The notes: a model not told the origin generated them from the sequence alone. A DNA stretch of 31,300 nt from CAISDA01 sp050258555 (GCA_050258555.1 JBLMZA010000034.1:1-31300), one strand, 5' to 3'; numbered from the stretch's first letter, positions 16,398 through 23,596 are shown. Program-made: numbers and translations.

Positions 16398-16911
16398 CTG
16401 TGATGCGCCTGAAAAAAGTTGACAGATCGTCCATGAGCTGCTCGCGCATGCGCGCGCTGATGAAATTCTCTCCGAAGAGCGGAGCGAGAAAATGGATGTC
16501 GCTTCCGTGTTCACGAGTGCTCCGAAGCTTCAGTTCGAGTGTCAGCATCGTTCCGGCCCCGGGCGCGGGCGCGATCGTCGCGCGGCAGTAGAAGTAGTCG
16601 TCCGATCCGGGATCGGTTTCGAGCACCGTCGTGCAGCTGTCGGCCTGCCGTTCGTTCACGAGATACGTGGTGCGCCGGGCGCCCGAGAGCGGCGGCTTGA
16701 CTTCATACGTCCATTCGCTTTGCGTCGCGCTGATGCGCCGAATCCCGAGGATGCCCGGAAAGTGCCGGCGGAAGACCTCCTGATCCTTCAGATATGCTCT
16801 CGCATCTGCGATGTCTGCGCCCAGCCTCACGCTGTCGCGCACATCGGCGTGTATGGTGAACATCCCGGGCGATGCAACAAGCATCATGGCCATGCAGATC
16901 ATTGCTGTCAT
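16384..16911 (-). CDS. SRPBCC-like (START-fold) protein in the carotenoid operon
   Basis: A 175-residue protein. Its residues 17-60 (FTIHADVRDSVRLGADIADA, then a FRRHFPGI segment) match the first strand and helices of the SRPBCC ligand-binding fold. A strand-rich centre and a long C-terminal helix (REQLMDDLSTFFRRITD) complete it. The ATG at 16911 forms an ATGA overlap with the glycosyltransferase stop and has GGAAGAG upstream. The extra N-terminal 16 hydrophobic residues could be a short signal or an overextension, with a second ATG at 16863. A carotenoid-binding or chaperone role is inferred only from its position inside the operon. Confidence 0.72.
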   Translation of the reverse strand: MTAMICMAMMLVASPGMFTIHADVRDSVRLGADIADARAYLKDQEVFRRHFPGILGIRRISATQSEWTYEVKPPLSGARRTTYLVNERQADSCTTVLETDPGSDDYFYCRATIAPAPGAGTMLTLELKLRSTREHGSDIHFLAPLFGENFISARMREQLMDDLSTFFRRITDELP

Positions 16912-18083
16912 GCGTTCTCTTCCAAGGATTTCGCGGTATGGAAGGGATGATAGAGGCGGTCCTTCCAGCGCGCCCCGCTTCCGAAGGCGATCCATCTCCA
17001 TGAATTCAGGGCGATGCCGATCACACCGAGCACACCAAGAGGATGCAGCAGGGTTGAGACAATGCCCAGACGGAATCGCAGCGTCAACATCAGGCGCAGT
17101 GCGTAATTGATCGCAATCTGCGCCGACAGCAGCATGATCTCACGGTATGTGAGCGTGCCGGCGGCCAGTCCTGCTCCCAGAAGCACGAAGGGCGCGGCAA
17201 AGAGCGCGGCATACAGCGCTATGAAGGCAGCCAGGGCCGTGACCGAGAAATTGAATCCCGCAAAGATGTTCTTTGAAAACCCCCGCCAGACTTCGGCAAA
17301 GTTCCTGTACATTCGGCACGAGACGAACGGCTTCCCGTCTGCCACGGCCAGCCGGAAGCCATGGCGCTTGACCGCGCGTGCAAGCCAGACGTCCTCGACG
17401 AGGTTGTTCCTCACAGCGGCATGTCCGCCGATCTTTTTATAGGCGGCGGTTCTGAAGAACATGAACTGGCCGACGCCGATGGCGAAATGCGGACTGCGCA
17501 GATGGTCGACGCCGTAGAGGGGCAGAAACACGAACGTCGAGAAATGCAGAAGCGGCAGTATCAGTTTTTCGCCGAACGAGTGCATGTGCTGTTCCGGGAT
17601 CGCCGTGAGCAGATCGGCGCCGCCTGAGACGGCAAGTTCGAGCGCGGTTCTGAGCGAATGCGGCCGGTGCACCGTATCGGCATCGGTAAAGAGAAGCCAG
17701 CTTCCCTGCGCATGCTGTGAGAGCTGATGGCATGCGAAGCATTTGCCGACCCAGCCGCGCTCAAGCGGCTTGCCGCGCACGACGCGCAGACGGTCCGGAA
17801 AATCGGCGCGGAGCTGTCCGAGTATGACAGCAGTCCTGTCCGTCGAATTATCATCCAGGACGATCACCTCGAAATTCGGATAGTCCTGTGCAAGCAGCGA
17901 CCTCACGCAGCGCTCGATCGTCGCTTCTTCGTTGCGCGCCGGGACGAGCACCGAAACGAAGGGCAGATCTCCTTCAAGCAGGTTCTTGTGTGCGCGTCTT
18001 CTGAAGAGCAGGATATTCCACAGCGCCAGAAGAAAAAGCGCGCCGAGGATCATGGTGGTGATCGTGAGATAAAGCGTGAACAT
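16908..18083 (-). CDS. Family 2 glycosyltransferase (CruC-like carotenoid glycosyltransferase)
   Basis: The 391-residue membrane glycosyltransferase has one N-terminal helix (residues 3-25). A GT-A domain follows, with VSVLVPARNEEATIERCV, Asp77-Asp78 in VIVLDDNSTDRT, the DxD motif Asp134-Ala-Asp136 in LLFTDADTVHR, and a later NNLVEDVWLARAVKR catalytic segment. Three or four C-terminal helices anchor it. It resembles HpnB and the CruC enzymes that glycosylate the 1'-hydroxyl of chlorobactene and related carotenoids. Its position between an acyltransferase and the CruF-like gene supports a carotenoid acceptor. It starts 7 bases after the acyltransferase stop. A lipid or hopanoid acceptor is the alternative. 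Confidence 0.82.
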   Translation of the reverse strand: MFTLYLTITTMILGALFLLALWNILLFRRRAHKNLLEGDLPFVSVLVPARNEEATIERCVRSLLAQDYPNFEVIVLDDNSTDRTAVILGQLRADFPDRLRVVRGKPLERGWVGKCFACHQLSQHAQGSWLLFTDADTVHRPHSLRTALELAVSGGADLLTAIPEQHMHSFGEKLILPLLHFSTFVFLPLYGVDHLRSPHFAIGVGQFMFFRTAAYKKIGGHAAVRNNLVEDVWLARAVKRHGFRLAVADGKPFVSCRMYRNFAEVWRGFSKNIFAGFNFSVTALAAFIALYAALFAAPFVLLGAGLAAGTLTYREIMLLSAQIAINYALRLMLTLRFRLGIVSTLLHPLGVLGVIGIALNSWRWIAFGSGARWKDRLYHPFHTAKSLEENA

Positions 18084-18090
18084 GCGATGT

Positions 18091-18927
18091 CTACCGTTTC
18101 ATGAATGAATCGTACAGCTCGTTGATGGAGCGCCGGCCTTCGATGGCCGGAAGAAATTCTCCGAATGTGCGCGAGGCGACGGCACAGCGAAGCGCATCGA
18201 GTTCGTCCGTCAGCCGCGCGGCCAGTTCATGCACAAGCGATCCGTTTTCGGGAATCGTTCCCGGCGCCAATTCCAGCGGTCTGCCGATGCGTATGAACGC
18301 CTCGGGCTTCTGATCGTTCAGAAATTCATATCTGAATGCGACGGGCACCAGTGTGACCGTGCGGTCGAGCCTGCGCGCGATATGCTCGATGCCGCCATAG
18401 AACACAAGGGGGCGGAGGTCGTTTGAAAGCAGCTCTCCCTGGGGATACATCCAGAGCGAACGTCCCGGGCTGCGCAGGATCTCCGCGGCATAGTCCAGGG
18501 AGCGCACGGCGTCGCGGGCATTGGACCGGTTGACTGAAAATGTGCCGGTCAGCCGGAAGAACCGGTATTTTTCAAGCTGTCTCTCGTCCATCATGCCATA
18601 CGAGTCGATCTTCCATCTCGTGCTCGAAAGATAGCAGGGCAGGATCGCATCCCACCAGCACGAATGGTTGGCGAAAAAGATGACACATCTGCCGGTTATC
18701 GCAGAGGGCAGAGCGTCCTCGCCGGCAATGAGCACGCGGCGGAAATTCTTCTTCAGGATCCGGCGCGAGTAGGCGCCGAAGAGCCGCGAGAAGGCCCCTA
18801 TTTTGCGCGCGGCGATCACGGCCTTCGCGCCTGAAACCCCGCGTGCATTCCCGCGAGCATGTCTACAGAGGGTATGCAGTCCGCAGGAATTATGCTTGTG
18901 TCCGAATAACGATGATACATGGAACAC
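18091..18927 (-). CDS. Lysophospholipid-type acyltransferase (CruD-like glycosyl-carotenoid acyltransferase)
   Basis: The 278-residue protein belongs to the PlsC acyltransferase superfamily. The catalytic HX4D is His88 to Asp93 in FFANHSCWWDAIL, and the later motif is LWMYPQGELL (residues 158-167). In green sulfur bacteria the homologous CruD acylates the glycosyl group of chlorobactene glucoside, and linkage to the CruC-like gene supports that role here. The start is uncertain: the frame opens with GTG at 18927 without a clear ribosome site, and the first 40 residues look poorly conserved, so a GTG near 18810 is possible. It is the first gene of the carotenoid operon. Confidence 0.8.
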   Translation of the reverse strand: MFHVSSLFGHKHNSCGLHTLCRHARGNARGVSGAKAVIAARKIGAFSRLFGAYSRRILKKNFRRVLIAGEDALPSAITGRCVIFFANHSCWWDAILPCYLSSTRWKIDSYGMMDERQLEKYRFFRLTGTFSVNRSNARDAVRSLDYAAEILRSPGRSLWMYPQGELLSNDLRPLVFYGGIEHIARRLDRTVTLVPVAFRYEFLNDQKPEAFIRIGRPLELAPGTIPENGSLVHELAARLTDELDALRCAVASRTFGEFLPAIEGRRSINELYDSFMKR

Positions 18928-18929
18928 CT

Positions 18930-18974
18930 ATGAACGATATGCACAGATTGAACGATATGAATGATATAAAGTAT
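18930..18974 (-). repeat. 9-base-period direct repeats upstream of the carotenoid operon
   Basis: TGAACGATATG occurs at 18931-18941 and 18949-18959, and a variant, TGAATGATATA, starts at 18958. The starts are 18 and 9 bases apart, so the stretch can be read as five imperfect 9-base units. It fills the short gap between an ABC permease gene and the first carotenoid gene, with a TATACT/TATA-rich box next to it on the minus strand. It could be a regulator-binding array or a slipped-strand repeat. Confidence 0.5.
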
Positions 18975-19013
18975 AACCCCCCATCCCGTCTAATAATTCC
19001 ATTCGAACAGTAA

Positions 19014-19790
19014 TCACTTCACATCCTGTCTTGAATACGAGAACATGCCGATGCAGAGATAGGCCATGCTCATTGCCGAAGGAAGCAGAAGGTTATCAAG
19101 CTGCGGGGAGGGAAAGAGCGCATTCATTGCCGCCGACTGATAATTGGTGAGAGGAGGAAGGAGAATGGCGAGTATCCTGAAATGAAGTTCGTGCATGTCG
19201 GCGAGCAGGGATGCGAGAAAAAGTATTGCCGCAAGCAGGATGAGCACGGTGGAGGCTTTCCTGAAAAAAGGAAGCAGTGCATAAACGAGCGCCGAGCAGG
19301 ATGCATAGAGAAGCGCCGTCCATCCGACCGAGGCAAGGGCCGGCGACCATGCATACCAGCCGGTTTTTAGACCGATGATCAGATGGAAGAGCAGTATAAA
19401 TGCTGCAAAGCCGATCGTATACACGAATGCCGTACTGGCGTACGAGGTGAGCAGCAGCCGGGTTCGGGTGAGTGGCGTCACAAGGAGAATGTGATTCATC
19501 GGATGGTAGAGCGACTCAGCTCCCGCACCCGTTGCCGCCATGAGGTATAAAAATAGTGAAAGAGTGGACAGCACGTTTGCCAGAGAGGGAAGCATTGTGG
19601 CAAGAAGGAATGATGGTTCATCGATGCGCATGGTTCCAAGACGCACACTGAGGATCGTTTGGCCCGATACATCGATTGACACAAAAAATATGATGCCGGC
19701 GAGAATCGCGATATACATGCCGGCAAGGAATAGCGTCGCCGGCTGCCGCATGTCGCGCGAGAGCTGCCACAGAAGATATCGACGGTTCAT
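19014..19790 (-). CDS. ABC-2-type transporter permease
   Basis: A 258-residue inner-membrane protein with six predicted helices, at about residues 19-38, 62-85, 118-140, 147-170, 178-195 and 230-250. It opens with the cytoplasmic RRYLLWQLSRDM typical of ABC-2 permeases. Its ATG overlaps the stop of the ATPase gene as ATGA, so the two form a transporter. The size and gene order recall the small permease subunits of lantibiotic or bacteriocin export and immunity transporters (LanFEG type), an inference from context. It is the last gene of the peptide cassette; the carotenoid operon starts 86 bases further on. Confidence 0.78.
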   Translation of the reverse strand: MNRRYLLWQLSRDMRQPATLFLAGMYIAILAGIIFFVSIDVSGQTILSVRLGTMRIDEPSFLLATMLPSLANVLSTLSLFLYLMAATGAGAESLYHPMNHILLVTPLTRTRLLLTSYASTAFVYTIGFAAFILLFHLIIGLKTGWYAWSPALASVGWTALLYASCSALVYALLPFFRKASTVLILLAAILFLASLLADMHELHFRILAILLPPLTNYQSAAMNALFPSPQLDNLLLPSAMSMAYLCIGMFSYSRQDVK

Positions 19791-20539
19791 TGCACCGAGC
19801 CCTTACAATAGTTGAATAATGAATCTTCCAGCTGCTTATTGCGCGGAGAGGCGTCGGAAAATTCCATCATCGTCAGCTCGCCCCGCCGCATGAATGCCAC
19901 GCGGTCTGCCATGCGTTCCACATCGGATAATTGATGAGAAGAAAAAAGAATGGCGCATCCATTCTTTCTGAAATCATCGAGGAGCGAAAAGATCTGATGT
20001 TGTCCAAGAGGATCGAGTCCATTGGCCGGTTCATCAAGAAGCAATATGGAGGGCCGGTGAAGGATGGCCTGGGCCAGGCCGACGCGGCGGATCATGCCTG
20101 TGGAGAATGTGCGCATCTTCTTCCACAGGAAGTCATGAAGATCAAGAATATCGCATACATCCGATATGCGTTCCTGGATGATTCGGGAATCCATGGCGTG
20201 GAGATGCGCCATCAGACGCAGGATATCGAGCGGGGTTGCATTATCATCGGTCCGAAAGTCCTCGGGAAGATAGCCGACGGACGATTTCCAGTCCTGTGCG
20301 GATTGGTCGGTCCCGTTGACTGCGATCGTTCCGTCATCGATAAAAACGAGCCGGAGGATCGATTTAAGAAGGGTGGTTTTGCCAGCCCCATTGGGACCGA
20401 TGAGCCCGAATATTTCGCCTTTACGGACATGGAAAGTCACATCTCTGAGTGCGCGCGTCCGTGCGCCCGAAGGGAAGCCGGCAGAAAACGATTTTGAAAC
20501 ATGAGACACATCGATTGCACGATATTCATCCAAAGCCAT
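19787..20539 (-). CDS. ABC transporter ATP-binding protein
   Basis: A complete 250-residue ATPase subunit. It has Walker A Gly48-Pro-Asn-Gly-Ala-Gly-Lys-Thr55, a Q-loop region near VGYLPEDFR, a divergent signature FSTGMIRRV (Ser-Thr-Gly-Met in place of LSGGQ), Walker B ILLLDEP with DPLG after it, and the switch histidine at about 202 in FSSHQLSD. This is the CcmA/NatA/LanF class used by ABC-2 exporters. The ATG at 20539 has GGAAAGG about 11 bases upstream; a GTG at 20551 abuts that site and is less likely. It is coupled to the permease and follows the orphan membrane gene by 23 bases. Confidence 0.9.
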   Translation of the reverse strand: MALDEYRAIDVSHVSKSFSAGFPSGARTRALRDVTFHVRKGEIFGLIGPNGAGKTTLLKSILRLVFIDDGTIAVNGTDQSAQDWKSSVGYLPEDFRTDDNATPLDILRLMAHLHAMDSRIIQERISDVCDILDLHDFLWKKMRTFSTGMIRRVGLAQAILHRPSILLLDEPANGLDPLGQHQIFSLLDDFRKNGCAILFSSHQLSDVERMADRVAFMRRGELTMMEFSDASPRNKQLEDSLFNYCKGSVQ

Positions 20540-20562
20540 GAGAGTCCGCACCTTTCCGGTCG

Positions 20563-21210
20563 TTACAGGCTCATGATGGGTTCGATTCCAAAAATTGTCG
20601 CCATAAAATACAGGGCAAGCCAGACGGACGCTGCGAGCGCAATCCCTTCACGCTTATGGATGCCTGCAATCTTGGCACAGCCGATTCCCGCCGAACACAC
20701 ATAGGCGAGAAGAAAAAGATCCGCCTTCTGCATGAAGACCTGCCACTCATCCTGCCAATTGAAGGGACGGAAAAAGAGAGCAAACGAAATGGAGGCAAAA
20801 AAACGGCCCATGAGCAATTTGAGGACGGGGTTGAAAATGTTGGCAATTGCCAAGATCCATAATGGCGTCATGAATGCCGCCCCGTACATCATCGGCGTTC
20901 CTTTCATGTCGGAATAATACAGAAGGAGGAGTGTCGTGAACATGGACATGAGCGCGATGAAGAGTGTTCCTTTCGCGCAGAGTTTCGCCGCCGTGAGATA
21001 CACGAGGCTGGGATAGTATTCGAGTCCCAAGCGTGTCGATGAGGCGACGCGCACTATTTTATCGCGCTCAACGGACGTTGAGGCGAACGAGGCGTCAGCG
21101 GCAAGCATGCGCTCCACGGCAGTTCCATCGGACAACAAGAAAAGGCATCCGAGAGCGAACGTGATCAAATAGGCGATCACCGGGACGATACAATGGGACG
21201 TTTGCATCAT
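20563..21210 (-). CDS. Polytopic membrane protein of unknown function (possible second permease-like subunit)
   Basis: About 215 residues with five or so membrane helices: one N-terminal (VIAYLITFALGCLFLLSD), an exported polar loop, and a cluster after residue 75 that includes LFIALMSMFTTLLLLYY and LAASVWLALYFMATIFG. It resembles Yip1-like proteins in outline but I do not recognise a family. It lies between the MauE-thioredoxin gene and the ABC ATPase with gaps of about 25 and 23 bases, so it is probably part of the same transporter or redox complex. The start is uncertain: ATG pair 21210/21207 without a clear ribosome site, while earlier in-frame starts would lie within the preceding gene. 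Confidence 0.65.
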   Translation of the reverse strand: MMQTSHCIVPVIAYLITFALGCLFLLSDGTAVERMLAADASFASTSVERDKIVRVASSTRLGLEYYPSLVYLTAAKLCAKGTLFIALMSMFTTLLLLYYSDMKGTPMMYGAAFMTPLWILAIANIFNPVLKLLMGRFFASISFALFFRPFNWQDEWQVFMQKADLFLLAYVCSAGIGCAKIAGIHKREGIALAASVWLALYFMATIFGIEPIMSL

Positions 21211-21235
21211 ATCGGCTTGTGCATCATGAATGCGT

Positions 21236-22240
21236 TTAATTACGGATGTCCGTAAAAAGCTTTTTCCTGCCTTCTTCATTCCCGGGAAATGAGTATACAA
21301 AACGCACGCGGCCATATGGCTGTTGATGAACGACACAGCTTTTTTCACAATTGAACTGCAGAAAGAGGCTGTCCGGAACCAAGAAGAGTGGGAACGAAAT
21401 GTCATTGGCCGCTTTCCATGCCTGTAATGCAAGCGTATCGCTCATCGATCCCGTTTGATCGATGAGGCCGACGACACGCATATCCTCAGGAGCGTCGGAG
21501 CCATAGTGCTGCAGAAGCCTCGCAGTGCCGACAAAATCTTCGAAGCAGGGCGGACAGTTAAAATCGGAGAGACGTAAGAGTATAATATGGCGACCGTCAC
21601 GGTCAATCGCAGAGTGATGCTGCTGCGAAGAGAGATATGCGTTGATCTTCGGCAGGTTCACGGGAGGCATCGATACTTCGCGCTCGATGAGGAACGAGGC
21701 TATGGAAATTTCACCATACAGGACGAAGAGTGCGGCGAGAAAGACCGTCCATCGTATCGTCCCGCGCAGGGGCGTGCTGGCAGTCCAAACACTATAATAG
21801 AGAAGAAACAGCGCATCGAGAATGCATAGATTGAATATAAACTCGCCAGCATTCGAAAAGGACAGTGGAATGATTCCGAAGCAGCGGCAGATGAACGCGT
21901 GCTTCGAAACGAGGGCAATGGCAAGGATATAAAGAAAAACTGTTGTCAGCAATCCCAGCACGATCGTACAGTGCCATACGGCAGCATTCAAGGCCAGTCC
22001 CGCACCGCACGCAATTTCAATGCCGATCACGAGCACGGCGATGAATGGCGATACAGAGGCGAATGCCGGCATCACCTGCCGTATCGTATCGCTGAAAGCA
22101 TTCAGAATGAATAATTTTGAGATCCCAGCGGTGCAAAAAAGCAGTCCAAGGACAATGCGCAGCGCGCTGAAAAAGAAGCCGGATGCTGTAAGCGGCTTGT
22201 CGGATGGCGCCTTATCGATGTGAAGGTGTCGTGAGTTCAT
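21236..22240 (-). CDS. MauE/DoxX-like membrane protein fused to a thioredoxin-like CPPC domain
   Basis: The 334-residue protein joins a four- or five-helix MauE-like module (residues 22-185) to an extracytoplasmic thioredoxin-like domain (about 195-330). The membrane half has the FxxxGxxK start (LLFCTAGISKLF) and a Cys118-Arg-Cys120-Phe-Gly motif resembling the CxCFG of MauE. The C-terminal half has ILLRLSDFNCPPCFEDF with Cys229 and Cys232, plus two later cysteines (298 and 302). This layout predicts electron transfer or disulfide formation outside the membrane, fitting a neighbouring six-cysteine secreted peptide. Its ATG lies 29 bases inside the end of the propeller gene with AAGGTG upstream, so the two are coupled. 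Confidence 0.8.
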   Translation of the reverse strand: MNSRHLHIDKAPSDKPLTASGFFFSALRIVLGLLFCTAGISKLFILNAFSDTIRQVMPAFASVSPFIAVLVIGIEIACGAGLALNAAVWHCTIVLGLLTTVFLYILAIALVSKHAFICRCFGIIPLSFSNAGEFIFNLCILDALFLLYYSVWTASTPLRGTIRWTVFLAALFVLYGEISIASFLIEREVSMPPVNLPKINAYLSSQQHHSAIDRDGRHIILLRLSDFNCPPCFEDFVGTARLLQHYGSDAPEDMRVVGLIDQTGSMSDTLALQAWKAANDISFPLFLVPDSLFLQFNCEKSCVVHQQPYGRVRFVYSFPGNEEGRKKLFTDIRN

Positions 22241-23174
22241 ACAATTTCACCTTGTTTTTGTTCCCTTCCACAGAGATGAGCCGTTTTTTTCCATCGGCAT
22301 GAATAAGGTGACTCTTTTCATTGAGCACACACCAAGAGAGAAACCTCCCGTCGGTCGAACAGATTTCGACTTCGCGGAATGGCGTTTCACTGTAATCTCC
22401 GGTCAAAATATAGAGGCGTCCGTTGTTATCGGTCGTGATGGAGCCGAAGATGACTCCATCGGGGAGGGAGACGCCTTTGCTAAACATGCCGCGCTTGATC
22501 TTCGTCCAGGGAACGCTTGCAGGCAGACAAGGCACGGAAAACGTGCGGAGAGAGCCTTGTGATGGATGCAATACTTCGATCAAATTTTTCGTGAAATAGG
22601 CGACGTAAAAATAATTATTGTGATCGATGCAGAAGGAATAATACAATTCCATCGCATCGCCCGTCGCATGCTCAAGCGGCAGCTCAGCGGTGACTGTGCC
22701 GGAGATGTCGATCCTTTTTAGTGTCTGCCGGGGGCCGGCCGATGCGGAGGCGATCCAGACATTATCGTCGGCATCGGAGGCAATGGCAAAAATACCGCCG
22801 GAGACATGAATGGTTTTCATATACTGGAAGGCGGGAGAATAAATGCGGATCGAGTTCTTCGCAAAATCGGCGATGAAAATATTTTTCGTTGTGACAGCGA
22901 TGAACCCGGGCATAAACAGTGAAGCCTCCGGATTATCGGACCGGCTGTATTCCGCCTGATAGGAAAGATTCGATTTTTTTAAGACAGCGACGTTGTGCAT
23001 GACTCTGTCGACGAGATATACAGACGATCCCCGCACCGTCATCCCGTCGATACCCACAAACGGCGTGTGCGGCGTTTGTGCGGATGCGGCAATTTCCCGT
23101 AGAATGGTCTGTTGGGACAAAGCCGTGAAACAGACAGACGCCGTTATGGCAAGAACGATGGAAAAGAGTTTCAT
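22212..23174 (-). CDS. Secreted six-bladed beta-propeller (NHL/TolB-like) protein
   Basis: The 320-residue protein has a signal peptide (FSIVLAITASVCFTALS) and repeated blades, with segments such as IDGMTVRGSSVYLVDRVM, FIAVTTKNIFIADFAKNS, IFAIASDADDNVWIASA and GSITTDNNGRLYILTGD. The pattern is that of six-bladed propellers of the NHL/TolB-like class, which in Bacteroides often accompany small secreted peptides. A protein- or peptide-binding role is likely but not shown. A strong ribosome site (GAGGGGGG) precedes the ATG at 23174. The gene follows the small cysteine-rich peptide after 81 bases that hold a strong hairpin. Confidence 0.8.
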   Translation of the reverse strand: MKLFSIVLAITASVCFTALSQQTILREIAASAQTPHTPFVGIDGMTVRGSSVYLVDRVMHNVAVLKKSNLSYQAEYSRSDNPEASLFMPGFIAVTTKNIFIADFAKNSIRIYSPAFQYMKTIHVSGGIFAIASDADDNVWIASASAGPRQTLKRIDISGTVTAELPLEHATGDAMELYYSFCIDHNNYFYVAYFTKNLIEVLHPSQGSLRTFSVPCLPASVPWTKIKRGMFSKGVSLPDGVIFGSITTDNNGRLYILTGDYSETPFREVEICSTDGRFLSWCVLNEKSHLIHADGKKRLISVEGNKNKVKLYELTTPSHR

Positions 23175-23193
23175 CCGATCCCCCCTCGGAAAT

Positions 23194-23234
23194 TCGAACA
23201 CGGCGCGGAAGCTGTGATGCTGCGCCGTGTTCGA
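23194..23234 (-). promoter_or_regulatory. Intercistronic hairpin between peptide and propeller genes
   Basis: The arms TCGAACACGGCGC and GCGCCGTGTTCGA are perfect complements over 13 bases with a 15-base loop. The hairpin lies 21 bases after the peptide stop and 19 bases before the propeller ATG, and no T-run follows. It looks like a partial terminator or RNA-stabilising element that would give more peptide message than downstream message, as is common in bacteriocin operons. Confidence 0.65.
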
Positions 23235-23255
23235 TGGTGAATTCAATAAGGGTCG

Positions 23256-23441
23256 TTAACAGAAGAGATAGCCGATTCCGCAGCCGAGCCGGCACGGCTC
23301 TCCAAACCATCCATTGCCGCAATCGCTTGCGCATTGCAGGAATGCGGTCTTGCAGTATGCGGCCTTGGCGGCATAGCTTGTTGTATTCAGCGTGCCCGTG
23401 AAAGCGAGCAGAGCCGCTGCAAGGAAAATATACCTTCGCAT
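23256..23441 (-). CDS. Small secreted cysteine-rich peptide (61 residues)
   Basis: A 61-residue product with a Sec-type leader (RRYIFLAAALLAFTGTL, probable cleavage near SYAA) and a mature part of about 36 residues. The mature part holds six cysteines at 30, 37, 41, 50, 54 and 61. Their spacing is 6-3-8-3-6, a mirror-symmetric pattern with two CX3C motifs, as in helical-hairpin disulfide peptides. The start at 23441 has a near-perfect purine ribosome site (AAGGGAGGGTGG) upstream; an ATG 18 bases earlier lies before that site. It leads a cassette with a propeller, a MauE-thioredoxin fusion and an ABC transporter. I recognise no family; a bacteriocin, signal or structural peptide are all possible. 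Confidence 0.72.
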   Translation of the reverse strand: MRRYIFLAAALLAFTGTLNTTSYAAKAAYCKTAFLQCASDCGNGWFGEPCRLGCGIGYLFC

Positions 23442-23581
23442 AATCCACCCTCCCTTCATGTGAGCCCCGGTAAACCCGGGTATTTGGTGTGGGGGAAAGA
23501 TTGGTGTGTCGTGCGATAGATGCCCCCGATCTACCGCCTTGACAAATTCACAATCAAATTCAGCAGTCTGCGATAATAATG

Positions 23582-23596
23582 CACCTGCCGCAGGTG
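23582..23596. repeat. Perfect dyad CACCTGC-C-GCAGGTG
   Basis: Two 7-base arms with a one-base centre lie about 140 bases upstream of the peptide start. No T-run suits a terminator, so a repressor or activator site for the peptide operon is the more likely reading. Confidence 0.4.

Noticed and set aside
20563..21432. Longer 289-codon version of the orphan membrane protein
   Set aside because: The first 74 codons overlap the end of the MauE-thioredoxin gene and read as low-complexity shadow. The hydrophobic protein starts at 21210.
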